Shown: positions 1 through 8,688 of the stretch, piece after piece
Layout of the letters: each line of letters opens with the position of its first letter
Numbering within the stretch: position 1 is the stretch's first letter
Source: Leptospira noumeaensis
GTDB lineage: Bacteria; Spirochaetota; Leptospiria; Leptospirales; Leptospiraceae
DNA: 30,207 nucleotides
Direction of reading: 5' to 3'
Assembly: GCF_004770765.1 (NCBI RefSeq)
Contig: NZ_RQFK01000008.1
Location: 1-30,207 of the forward strand
The notes under the pieces: generated by a model
Told to the model about the DNA's origin: nothing
What the model saw: the letters and a program-made list of their open reading frames with translations, nothing else
The model's database searches: none
Position numbers and translations under genes: made by a program

Positions 1-75
1 AAATGCTACTGTAAATGGAGTTGGAACTGGGAATATTGCCACTAACACTAGTTATATTGTATCTAAATTTGACAA
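1..75 (+). repeat. Terminal inverted repeat of the window, left end
   Basis: The first 75 bases are the exact reverse complement of the last 75 bases (30133-30207). Beyond base 75 the two copies start to differ at third codon positions. The sequence lies inside the coding frame of both giant genes, so the homology continues outside the window. Confidence 0.95.
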
Positions 76-3000
76 TGCTATTGATCAATTATCCCAAAGA
101 AAGTTTGATGCAGAACCTCCTGCACCAATGGCCTTCACTTCTACAAGTCCAGATGAGGGTAAATCCTATGCGGGTGGAAGTCCTGGAGGATTTGCGGGAG
201 TAGGGGGAACTGTTAGATCCATCCAAGAAAACTTCCTTAGAGGGACCACAAACTATATAGAAAACAAAATTGGTTCTGCCTTTGGGGTAGGGAGTTTTTC
301 TCCTGTTTCCGGATCTAGTGGAGCCTATTCGATCCTAGGTGCTGCTACGGAGAGAAAGGTAGACACGTCTCTTTCTATTAATGGTAAGGATGTATACAAC
401 TACTTCCAGGAAACTACAAATGGGGTTTACCAATACTCACAAATTCTCTCTGCCAACGAAAACAATGAAAACATGCAGAGGATTGAACAACAGAAGTTAA
501 TCAACCAATATGCTTATGTTGTGAACTGGGATACGAGAACTGAAGGCAACCTGTCTTCCACTAACCAAGCCTATTTGGATCAAATGAATTCATTCCAATG
601 CACCAGAGAATGTAAAGACTACCAATCTGCATTCCAGGACAAATTCCAAAATGAATTAGCTGAGCTAAAGAACCAAGGATTGGAATACATGAATGGCAAA
701 CTTGTTAAGAGTTTGACCTTAGAAGAGAAGATCCTTACGGGTCAGGCTGATTATAAAACTCTTACTGATGACCAGAAGAAGGACTTTGGGAAGTGTTTTG
801 CTAACCCTACTGCGGGAGTGTGTGGAACACTACTCGTACAAGAGTTTGATTATTCCATCAATGAAGTGAGTAATGTCGCTACTCTCACTAAACGGATTAG
901 TGATGGATCCATTGCTGGTCGTGATGCAAACGGATACTATTCTGGGAAGAAGGACGAGGTTCGTCACATCAGTTTATCCAATCTGGAGATGGTGAGTGCT
1001 CCTACAAACAAGGGACTCTTTGATATTTGGGACAATTCTGATTGGCAATCTTTTGCTGATGCTAGTAGCAATGCCTTAAATGACGTCTACACAAACCTTA
1101 CTAAAGATGGTACTGCTATTGGTAATGCGACTACAAGTATACGCAAAACCGAAGCTGCTAATGAGAAAGCTTTCCAAGAAAGAAAGATTAACCAAGAAAA
1201 GAACGATTCTCTTATACAAGAACTAGCACTAGCTTACTTTACCGGTGGTGCTGCTGGTATACAATCTACCATCAAGGGTAAAATTGAAGACCACATCAAC
1301 ATGGAACTTGCTAAGGCTTGGATCTCTGCTACCGGTGGTAGTGAAGAAGATATACAACTAGCTTCACAGCTAGTAGAGTTTATGAGAGGTAGAGTCGAAA
1401 TCCGTAATAAGAAAGCACAAGAGGCCATTGGATTTGAAAATCCTTTGGATTTTTTTAATCCAATTAAACGTTTGCAAGTAGAAATCAAAGCTGTTGAACA
1501 AGCAGTAAAAACCGCCTATACTACTTCAACTGATATCTTAAACCGGGCAACTAATGGACTTTTTGGATCCGTTTTGAATGTTATACGTTTACCATATACA
1601 ATGATTGCTCAAGGAGTCATGGGTAAAGAAGCGTTCAATGATACAATGAACCAAATTAATGCCAAAGAAAATCGCATTGCAGAAATCAAAGCAAGAGAAT
1701 TTGAAGTTGCTAAAGGTGGAGTCAGCCAAGCGATTGCTGGTGCTACCGGATTACCATTGGATCTTGTCTCCAATATGGTTACTGATTACCATGGAGAAAA
1801 ACAAGCTGCCAGAGTTAGACAAACTATGCAAAGAGATCCTTTTACTTACATAGGTGCAAATGTAGTAGGAGTTGTTGGGGGACTTGTAAAAACTGTTGCG
1901 GTTGCTGGAGGTGTCACAGAGTCAGAATTCCAGTCTGCAATAAATGCAACTCATTCACTAGCGAATATAGGAAATTATAATCCTGCAAGTTATACACAAG
2001 CTAGTTTAGCCTTCTCATACCAATACTTTGGAATGCAATCATCTGTGGCGCATCACCATACTGCCGTGATTGATATTTCTAATACAAGAGCCGTTGTTGA
2101 TGAACTAGGTAAACAAGCAATTGCTAACCAGATCGCCACCTCTATGGGAATTGATCCTAGCATTGCTAAGAGTTTTGTAGACAAAGGTTACGCAGATCAT
2201 CAGCAGAGAATCAACGATAGGAAAGCACAAGCTGCAGCAATTGAACAGGTTGCAGTTACGGCTGCTACAACGGCTCTTACTTTTGGAGCTGGCGCAGCTC
2301 TTGGGGCAATGATCAACTCTGCAAATTCAGTTATCAGTGCTATAGGGAACTTTATCAATTCAGCTGGTGCTTTGATGGGTAGTGCTGCTACAACAGGTGC
2401 TAGCTTGGTTACTCAAGGTGGACAAATGTTATTCTCTGCTATTGGAAATACGATTGTCCAAGGTGCATACGGAGCTAGAAACGGGATTGAAGGTGCCCTT
2501 GCGGGTATGGCAAACGGTATTCTTGGTGGCGTTACACAGTTCATGGGCCCAATTCAGTCTGGACTGTTCGCGGGTATCACGCCCGGTCTTGGTGTCACTT
2601 ATTCACCTAGCGATGGTTGGGGTGGATCTATTGGTTTAGGAAACTCAACTACCAATGCCAGTATCTCCTTCTCACAACGAGGAAATACTACTTTCCAGGG
2701 TTCCGCAGGATTAAAAGAAAATCTCCAACTAACGGCAAATGTTACCACCAATGGTCAGGCAACAGTAGGTCTTGCTATGGACACAGATAGCGGTTTTGAT
2801 TTTTCAATGGACTATGATCTAGCTGGATCCGGACTTTCTGCCGGCCTTGGGTATACTATACCGGGAACGACATTGTCACTCACCTCTACAGTAAGTAGGG
2901 ATGGTTTATCTACATCTTTAGAATTCGAAGGTAGAGGCATCGCCACCAACGGTCCGGATGGATTCCAAATGGATGAAATCAATTTTGCTGAGCAAAATAT

Positions 3001-5464
3001 CAATGCGGCTCAAGATAAAACCCAAAAAGACCAGAACACCGCTCGACTGATCGCAAGCGGCGAATATTCTGCTAACGATGTGGCTAAGATGAGTGATAAT
3101 GATTTTGACCAGGCTGTTGCTAACCTACCAAAAGAAAACTCTAACGCCATTGAGGCATTCTTTGCGGACATGGGGGATTATATAGATAAGAATATAAACA
3201 CTGGTATTGACTACGCTATTGCGATTGGTGGGTCTCTTGCGAGTGGCGCTGCACTCTTTTATGGAATCGGAACGACTCCTGGTGAGGGGAATTCACCTAC
3301 GATTCCTAATACTCAAACTGTTGTCGTTACAGAGCCGAATAGGAAGAGGGAGGATGAGGACGGAAATACTATAGATAATCAAGACCCACCGAAGGCATCA
3401 GATCCGCCTACACCTCCTAACGTCGCACAGGCCATGCCAGCACCAGGTGGGAAAAAAGAAGAGGGATCGAAAGCTTCTGATCCAGCGGCAAGTCCTACAG
3501 AAAGAGGTCAAAAGCAACCAGACCCAGCACAACCTTACAATCCCGACAGTAAATTAAATAAAGTAATGGATGATTTGAAAGGGAAGTCTCCCGCTGAAAT
3601 CAAAAAATATTTCAGCGACCTAAGCCCTTCAGAAATAAACCAGCTAGTGAAAGACGGAAAAAACCTGACAGGCACATTGAAAGCAACAGAAACAGTAATT
3701 ACCAAAACAGATAAGGTTGCTGTAAAGGAAAGAGAAATCAACCCTGCAAAAGAATCCGATGTTCGCAAAATAAATGACAAAGTAGAAAGTTTTATCAATC
3801 AGCAACTCATCAAAAATTATGCAGATTCGTTAGCAGCCCACGATTCGAATTACGATACTTCTAAAAACAAATACGATCAGACTATTGCAAATTCAGAAGC
3901 AATTCGATTGATGGGTGAATCGATTGTGAAACTTGATTCTGATTCTCCATTACGTCAGCAATTAGAGTCCACAAGAAAGCTGCTAATTGAAACATCAGCA
4001 GCAACCAGTGGAGCGATCAGTACATTTCTGAAAGATGTAAGGCCAACTGCGGATCAGTTAATTGCTGCTTCAAAAAAACTGGAGGATTATCAAAGTGGAA
4101 AGATCCAAAATTTAGATGCAGAAACATCCAAGCTGATAGCGCACCAACTTATTTTAGATAAAGATTTCGCCGCGATGGCTCAACCTCAATCCTTAAAGGA
4201 TTCGTATGTAGATTTAAAGGCTAAACAAGCAGCCGCCGAAAAAGGATTTGCAGACGCAATCAAGAAATTTGAAAATAAAGAAATCACTCAGAAAGAACTG
4301 ACAAAACAATTGGGAGATCTCGAATCAGCTTATAAAAAAGCTTTATCGACTCACAATGAAAATTGGAAAAAATATGAAAGCGATGTTGCTAAAATGATCC
4401 AGACAAGAGATACAGATCGTAAGATTTCTGTAACAAGTTTAGACAAGATAACTGCTGGAATCGTTGTCGATGGTCCAACAAAGTATAATGATGTAACTGC
4501 GAAGTATAAATTATACCAAGACGAATCTGGCAATATGAAACTAGTTGCGAGCGGCGATGCGGCTCTTTTAGAAAGGGCCGCACAGCAAAAGGATTTTGCA
4601 GATGCTTTAAAGACACTTCCAAAAGACTATTCAATTAAAATTGATCCAGATACTGGAAAAATTCTAACTGGATTAGATGGGAAGCCACTTTCTATGAATC
4701 CTACTGATGCAGATAGAAGAAGAGAAGCTTTGGATGCAATCAAAAAAGACTTAGGTGGTGACGTATTCGATCCAAAAAACAACCCTAACTTTGCTAAGCT
4801 GGAAGCTATTGGAAATTTTGAGCAGCGTGAGGTAAACGGTGTGACTGTATATACAACGTCGGTTAATGGAGTTACATTTGATTTTATCGGTGACCATAAA
4901 GTAACACCTGAAAGATCTATTTTAGAAGCAGATGGTGCCAATTGGATGAAACTTTCGCAAGCGGCTGAGAATTCTAAAATTGAGTCACTCGGACTGACTT
5001 CAGTGAAACGCGATGACTCTAGTAGCCATGGGGGTGGATATTCATTTGATGTAGGCTCGGTAACAGATACAGATGGAAATGAGATTTTAATTTCTCACGG
5101 AAACAAAGATTTTATAGCTGGTGAAGTTCCCCCTACTCCGCAGGCTCCGCTCGATCGATTTTTAGATCAAATTGCAGGAAACGACTCTAATAAGTTTTCT
5201 TATAACCCTTACTATATGGTGGATGGAAACGGGAATCGAACACCTAACTTTTTTACAGCAGTAACCCCAGATACAAATTGGTCGAAGGGAAACTGGGAAA
5301 CACTTGAGGATTCCAAACAAAAGGAATATGCCAAGGCGATGAGAGAATTAGCAATTCAGTATTCAAAAGATAATAATCTTCCTGAGATCAAATTGTCAGA
5401 TGATAATGTTAAGCAAATGTGGAACCATAGGCATCATTTACATGTAACAGAGGTTTCTAAATGA
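2..5464 (+). CDS. TIGR04388-family giant protein, copy 1, with C-terminal LAS/M15-like peptidase domain (5' partial)
   Basis: The frame is open to the left window edge, so the true start is outside; residue numbers here count from the first visible ATG at 128. Residues 1-430 are almost identical to the minus-strand copy at the right end. Residues ~430-800 are diverged, ~800-1080 are again similar, including Gly/Asn/Thr-rich beta-type stretches (NASISFSQRGNTT). A hydrophobic segment (IAIGGSLASGAALFYGIG, ~1036-1053) precedes the motif TEPNRKREDEDGNT (~1069-1082), after which the copies share nothing. The C-terminal ~700 residues are rich in helix and coiled-coil and end in a small domain with SSSHGGGYSFDVG (H1634, D1641) and HRHHLHV (H1770, H1772), the metal-ligand spacing of LAS/M15 peptidases that cut peptidoglycan. 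The stop overlaps the next lipoprotein gene by ATGA, implying translational coupling. The family name is from memory; the toxin role is inferred. Confidence 0.85.
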   Translation, partial: NATVNGVGTGNIATNTSYIVSKFDNAIDQLSQRKFDAEPPAPMAFTSTSPDEGKSYAGGSPGGFAGVGGTVRSIQENFLRGTTNYIENKIGSAFGVGSFSPVSGSSGAYSILGAATERKVDTSLSINGKDVYNYFQETTNGVYQYSQILSANENNENMQRIEQQKLINQYAYVVNWDTRTEGNLSSTNQAYLDQMNSFQCTRECKDYQSAFQDKFQNELAELKNQGLEYMNGKLVKSLTLEEKILTGQADYKTLTDDQKKDFGKCFANPTAGVCGTLLVQEFDYSINEVSNVATLTKRISDGSIAGRDANGYYSGKKDEVRHISLSNLEMVSAPTNKGLFDIWDNSDWQSFADASSNALNDVYTNLTKDGTAIGNATTSIRKTEAANEKAFQERKINQEKNDSLIQELALAYFTGGAAGIQSTIKGKIEDHINMELAKAWISATGGSEEDIQLASQLVEFMRGRVEIRNKKAQEAIGFENPLDFFNPIKRLQVEIKAVEQAVKTAYTTSTDILNRATNGLFGSVLNVIRLPYTMIAQGVMGKEAFNDTMNQINAKENRIAEIKAREFEVAKGGVSQAIAGATGLPLDLVSNMVTDYHGEKQAARVRQTMQRDPFTYIGANVVGVVGGLVKTVAVAGGVTESEFQSAINATHSLANIGNYNPASYTQASLAFSYQYFGMQSSVAHHHTAVIDISNTRAVVDELGKQAIANQIATSMGIDPSIAKSFVDKGYADHQQRINDRKAQAAAIEQVAVTAATTALTFGAGAALGAMINSANSVISAIGNFINSAGALMGSAATTGASLVTQGGQMLFSAIGNTIVQGAYGARNGIEGALAGMANGILGGVTQFMGPIQSGLFAGITPGLGVTYSPSDGWGGSIGLGNSTTNASISFSQRGNTTFQGSAGLKENLQLTANVTTNGQATVGLAMDTDSGFDFSMDYDLAGSGLSAGLGYTIPGTTLSLTSTVSRDGLSTSLEFEGRGIATNGPDGFQMDEINFAEQNINAAQDKTQKDQNTARLIASGEYSANDVAKMSDNDFDQAVANLPKENSNAIEAFFADMGDYIDKNINTGIDYAIAIGGSLASGAALFYGIGTTPGEGNSPTIPNTQTVVVTEPNRKREDEDGNTIDNQDPPKASDPPTPPNVAQAMPAPGGKKEEGSKASDPAASPTERGQKQPDPAQPYNPDSKLNKVMDDLKGKSPAEIKKYFSDLSPSEINQLVKDGKNLTGTLKATETVITKTDKVAVKEREINPAKESDVRKINDKVESFINQQLIKNYADSLAAHDSNYDTSKNKYDQTIANSEAIRLMGESIVKLDSDSPLRQQLESTRKLLIETSAATSGAISTFLKDVRPTADQLIAASKKLEDYQSGKIQNLDAETSKLIAHQLILDKDFAAMAQPQSLKDSYVDLKAKQAAAEKGFADAIKKFENKEITQKELTKQLGDLESAYKKALSTHNENWKKYESDVAKMIQTRDTDRKISVTSLDKITAGIVVDGPTKYNDVTAKYKLYQDESGNMKLVASGDAALLERAAQQKDFADALKTLPKDYSIKIDPDTGKILTGLDGKPLSMNPTDADRRREALDAIKKDLGGDVFDPKNNPNFAKLEAIGNFEQREVNGVTVYTTSVNGVTFDFIGDHKVTPERSILEADGANWMKLSQAAENSKIESLGLTSVKRDDSSSHGGGYSFDVGSVTDTDGNEILISHGNKDFIAGEVPPTPQAPLDRFLDQIAGNDSNKFSYNPYYMVDGNGNRTPNFFTAVTPDTNWSKGNWETLEDSKQKEYAKAMRELAIQYSKDNNLPEIKLSDDNVKQMWNHRHHLHVTEVSK

Positions 5465-6336
5465 AACCTTTTGTTTCCTTTGTCTTTGCATTGATTCTTA
5501 TATCATGCACTTCGAATTCCGCTAAATCAGAACCAGTTTTATCGCCTAGTTCTGATAAGACTACTTTGATTGAAGAAATTCAATTTTTAAAAGATTCCGG
5601 ATTCCCGCTCTCTCCAGAATTTGAGATATCAAGCTTCCCGACAAAAAGTAGAGCGTATGAAGAGGAAAGAAAAAAATATAAAATATTAATAAAAGCCTCA
5701 TCAAAAATTAGGATGCTTTCCGTATATATCGAAGATAATTATACATATTTAAGTTCTCCACGAATTGGAAAGAGTAAAGGCTTCAGTTTTGACAAAGGTA
5801 AAATATTGGAAATTTATAACCGAGAACCGATTCTTCCAATTGTAGAAGACGGGAGAGCCTTTGATAACTCGTTAACAGGTATCAGCTTCAAATACAGTAA
5901 TGGCATCCTTTCAGAAGTGGCATGCTATTATCATTTCGATCCTTGCGACGAAAAGATACTGCTCGAACCTTCGGGAGAAATCAAAAAAGTGATCAAGGAG
6001 AAACAATCCTGTAAAAAAGGCTGTGGAAACCTAGTTTTCTTCCGTGCTCCTGGCTTCTACAAAATCGCAGACAACAAAGTACGTGTTCGCAAAGAACCCT
6101 CTACCAAATCAGAAATCATCACGGAATTAAATAAAGACACACCAATTGAAGTCATCGCGGATGCAGAAGTCTATGAAGAAGTGTTTCCGCACTACGGCAC
6201 TTGGGGCAAAGTCAAATTAGATGATGGACGGGAAGGTTATGTTTACGGGGCATTCCTCCGAGCTCCCGCTGAACCGGATGTTGTAGCAATTCGGGAAAAA
6301 GCAGAAGTTTGGAAAAAAGCAAAGAATAAGAAATGA
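5461..6336 (+). CDS. SH3-domain lipoprotein coupled to giant gene 1; candidate immunity protein
   Basis: A 291-residue protein with a lipoprotein signal peptide: short basic start, hydrophobic run, then LILISC with Cys16 as the predicted lipidated residue. The middle part is not recognised. Residues ~198-265 (GFYKIADNKVRVRKEPS through EGYVYGAFL) look like a bacterial SH3 (SH3b) domain, a fold that often binds cell-wall peptides. The ATG overlaps the stop of the giant gene (ATGA at 5461-5464), the same arrangement as at the other end of the window with an unrelated lipoprotein. Because the upstream protein seems to end in a peptidoglycan peptidase domain, a periplasm-facing lipoprotein that protects its own wall is a reasonable inference. 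It could also be an accessory wall-binding factor. Lipoprotein and SH3b calls are well supported; the immunity role is not tested. Confidence 0.8.
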   Translation: MKPFVSFVFALILISCTSNSAKSEPVLSPSSDKTTLIEEIQFLKDSGFPLSPEFEISSFPTKSRAYEEERKKYKILIKASSKIRMLSVYIEDNYTYLSSPRIGKSKGFSFDKGKILEIYNREPILPIVEDGRAFDNSLTGISFKYSNGILSEVACYYHFDPCDEKILLEPSGEIKKVIKEKQSCKKGCGNLVFFRAPGFYKIADNKVRVRKEPSTKSEIITELNKDTPIEVIADAEVYEEVFPHYGTWGKVKLDDGREGYVYGAFLRAPAEPDVVAIREKAEVWKKAKNKK

Positions 6337-6357
6337 ATTGTATGATGATATGATCAA

Positions 6358-6391
6358 GCCTACTGGGTATTCTGCTAATTAGAATAGGTAG
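6358..6391. terminator. Hairpin downstream of the lipoprotein gene
   Basis: TATTCT (6368-6373) pairs with AGAATA (6381-6386) around a 7-base loop, extended by CTAC/GTAG outside. It follows the lipoprotein stop by about 25 bases. No T-run follows, so it could be a Rho-assisted terminator or simple mRNA end structure. Confidence 0.35.
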
Positions 6392-6436
6392 CAATGGGTA
6401 GTGATTTGAATTCAATACCGCGCGCCAGCGATTGCA

Positions 6437-6524
6437 GCGGAAATCCTTTCCGTAGGAAAGATTGTAGCGTAAAGCGCGGTCGGTTATAGATTGAAGTAAT
6501 GGCCATCAAACAAATGCGAGGCGC
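6437..6524 (+). repeat. 88-base dispersed repeat, left copy
   Basis: About 80 of 88 bases match the reverse complement of 22763-22850. It contains an inner hairpin (CTTTCC, three variable bases, GGAAAG) and the conserved string TTGTAGCGTAAAGCGCGGT. The three loop bases differ between copies (GTA and AAA) while the stem is kept. The flank GCGCCAGCGATT just outside (from 6422) is also found, displaced, at the right copy. Confidence 0.8.
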
Positions 6525-6530
6525 CCAAAT

Positions 6531-6681
6531 TATTAGCAATGCTAGTATCTCTTTCTCTCAAAGAGGGGATACCACCATACAAGGATTCGTTAACTTAAGG
6601 CTTACTACAAATATTACCACCAATGGCACGAATGGGTTCCTAATAGATTGGATCTATTCTGCCTGGAAAATAAAAAACTAA
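6531..6681 (+). pseudogene. Degenerate remnant of a third TIGR04388 gene
   Basis: The frame encodes SNASISFSQRGDTTIQG and then LTTNITTNG, which match the beta-type stretch of both intact giants (NASISFSQRGNTTFQG and TTNGQATVGL), and then NGFLIDW, which resembles NGPDGFQMDE of the same proteins. About 80 intervening residues are missing. Nucleotide similarity to 2650-2760 is visible by eye. The fragment directly abuts the 88-base repeat and has no proper start, so it is a relic. It shows that the locus once held at least one more copy. Confidence 0.7.
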
Positions 6682-7179
6682 CACCTAACGAATTAGGCTT
6701 ATCGACGTACCCAGTAAAAAAATGCTTGTACTGTTGTGGTACTTCGGCTAGAGTAGTTCGTAAGTAATCCTTAATCGGGTTAAGTCAAACGCCCTGGAAG
6801 GTGTGGTAGCCAGCCAGGGCAAATTTCTCCTCCAAGACCAACTTTCTTTTGCACCACCGCCAGACCTTCGGTAAGGTAGTGGTAAAAATCCCAGATTTAT
6901 GTCTCTTTTATTTATTGACAGTTTATCGACATCGGTACATTTAGGGATCGTTCGGTGGACACTGCCGGACACGGCTCTACCACATAGCCGTTATGACTTA
7001 ACTCGGAATTCCTAAAAAAAGTTCCGACGGAACGTTCGAAAGAACTTTCCACTTTCTCGATTTTACTTCGACCGAAGGTTTGTCTCGTTTTGAAAAACCA
7101 ATGGCAAGTAGAGTAGGGGAGTGATGCGTTCGATGAATGCATTGGCATAAAAACGACCAGATGCTCGTAGCCGGAGTCA
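6682..7179. other. Non-coding stretch with a run of hairpins
   Basis: No convincing gene. Perfect or near-perfect hairpins: GCCCTGG/CCAGGGC (6791-6797 and 6814-6820); ACCAC and ACCTT pairing with GTGGT and AAGGT around CGGT (6853-6883); and two adjacent small hairpins GTTCCGACGGAAC (7021-7033) and GTTCGAAAGAAC (7034-7045), the second with a GAAA tetraloop. The outer AAAGTTC/GAACTTT can close the last two into a three-way junction. The stretch may be a leader of the winged-helix gene downstream or remnant DNA. Confidence 0.5.
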
Positions 7180-7206
7180 GTGTTCATTTGGAAGAAGGAA
7201 CCTAAA

Positions 7207-7758
7207 ATGAAAACCAACCGCACAGGAATTTGGATTCCCAGGGAGATTGAATGCCTTCCGGATTTGAGTGTTTCTGAAAAGTATCTGCTTTCAGAAATTC
7301 GATCATTAACTTTGGCTAAAGGGTGTTTTGCATCGAACACTTACTTTGCGAAACTGCTTGGGAAAAAACCCGATACTATCTCTCGGATGATTTCCAAAAT
7401 GAGAAAACGAAACTATATCTCACAACTTTCCTTCGATGGAAGGAGACGCGAATTGTCATACTGCTTAGGAATTACTTCCGAACCGGCAGTGGAAACAAAA
7501 CCAAGTGCTCCCGTGCAAAAATCCAAGGCAGATTCGGAAGTTTCAGCGGTTCCTTTTGTACCTATTACAACAAAAGTACATAACATAATTACAAAGAATC
7601 CTTTGGAAGTATGGAAAGAGTTTTTGCATTGGACAAACCAATTGGCACCTTCGACTCGCATTCGGATCCAGTCGGCCGTTGGGCCTGAGAGTTTGGCAAA
7701 ACAGGATCTGATCTTTTGGGAAAACTTTACGGTGCGACTGCGGCCAGTGTTGCAGTAG
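7207..7758 (+). CDS. Winged-helix DNA-binding protein, left paralogue
   Basis: 183 residues from the ATG at 7207, which has a good upstream Shine-Dalgarno (GGAAGAAGGA); a GTG 27 bases upstream would lie over that site. Residues ~1-85 form a winged helix-turn-helix with the signature LLGKKPDTISRMISKMRKR and the wing FDGRRRELS. The rest is a low-complexity linker and a short basic C-terminal helix region. A clear paralogue, sharing CFASN, KPDTISRMIS and FDGRRR, lies on the opposite strand at 21806-22336. The architecture resembles the replication-initiator or DnaD-like N-terminal HTH proteins of plasmids and prophages, so control of replication or of island genes is plausible. No partner gene is adjacent. 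DNA binding is well supported, the target is unknown. Confidence 0.75.
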   Translation: MKTNRTGIWIPREIECLPDLSVSEKYLLSEIRSLTLAKGCFASNTYFAKLLGKKPDTISRMISKMRKRNYISQLSFDGRRRELSYCLGITSEPAVETKPSAPVQKSKADSEVSAVPFVPITTKVHNIITKNPLEVWKEFLHWTNQLAPSTRIRIQSAVGPESLAKQDLIFWENFTVRLRPVLQ

Positions 7759-7907
7759 AATAAAGTTAAGAGAATTGTTTGGTAAGATAGAAGTATTGCC
7801 TAATCCTGAATCAACTGGCAATCCTGTTGTAACATTAGAGGTTTACGGTTGAAGGGAAAAGTTTTCTCAGTGAACAGTGGTAATGATAAATTTTGAGGTA
7901 ATAAGTC

Positions 7908-8603
7908 TTGCGGCACATTTATAACAATAAGATTATAACTTTATTTTTGGTTTCGTTTTTATTCCTTAACTGCAAAAAAGAAACCCTAGTGGTAGAGAAA
8001 GAAGTTACAGAAGAGAAAATATTATTGAATGAAGCGAATTCTTTATTCAACACAATTCATATTAATCGAGTTTTTGAAATTCCTTATGAAAATTACCAAA
8101 GAATCGATCCAGCTCGTTTCAGAAAAGAGATCGGTGATCAAGAAGGGAATATTCAGGTGTATGATTTTTATGAAGTTATACACAAACAAGTAAGTGAAAC
8201 CTACTTTGCTATTCACTTTGACAAAGAAGCTGGGGGATTTGTTTCTTATTTACAAGTTGGTTTTTGGGCAGGGATCGATACACTAAAAGAAGTATATTGC
8301 ATTAAGTTTACGAAGGAGTTCCGTGATTGTCGACTTAGTTTTATTTTATCACCATACCCGGATATGTCGCCTGTAATCATCTATCTTCGTTCCAAAAATG
8401 ATAAGTTATTTTATCTAATGCATCCAGACGTAGACCGGCCAATGTTCTTTGGACATGGACATATTGAATCGAAAGAATTCTTGGAGAGTGCAAAGGAGGC
8501 ATATAAGCTTTACAAGTTAGAGAAAAATGCTCCTCCACTTACTGAATTCGGGATTAAAGAAGCAGATGCGCAAAAATTGGAAGAGCTACTCGGTCAGGAT
8601 TAA
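7908..8603 (+). CDS. Hypothetical lipoprotein
   Basis: 231 residues starting at a TTG preceded by GAGGT eight bases upstream; no ATG gives a complete signal peptide, so TTG is preferred. The N-terminus (NNKIITLFLVSFLFLNC) is a lipoprotein signal with Cys22 followed by KKE. The mature protein is charged, with a Trp/Tyr/Phe-rich middle (QVGFWAGIDTL, ILSPYPDMSP) and a Lys/Glu-rich C-terminal helix. I do not recognise a domain. It stands alone between the winged-helix gene and a SLOG-like small ORF, with no overlap to either. Surface or periplasmic location follows from the lipobox; function is unknown. Confidence 0.75.
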   Translation: MRHIYNNKIITLFLVSFLFLNCKKETLVVEKEVTEEKILLNEANSLFNTIHINRVFEIPYENYQRIDPARFRKEIGDQEGNIQVYDFYEVIHKQVSETYFAIHFDKEAGGFVSYLQVGFWAGIDTLKEVYCIKFTKEFRDCRLSFILSPYPDMSPVIIYLRSKNDKLFYLMHPDVDRPMFFGHGHIESKEFLESAKEAYKLYKLEKNAPPLTEFGIKEADAQKLEELLGQD

Positions 8604-8688
8604 TAAAACAATCAAACACTAGTAGTAATTAACTACATTTCGGAAATAGTTTTCCCCATTGTTAAGTTTTGTAGTGTAATCTGGTTTC

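Noticed and set aside
1234..4941. Several ORFs of 60-104 residues opposite to or out of frame with giant gene 1
   Set aside because: They lie wholly within a well-supported conserved gene, have no family features and no ribosome-binding sites of note.
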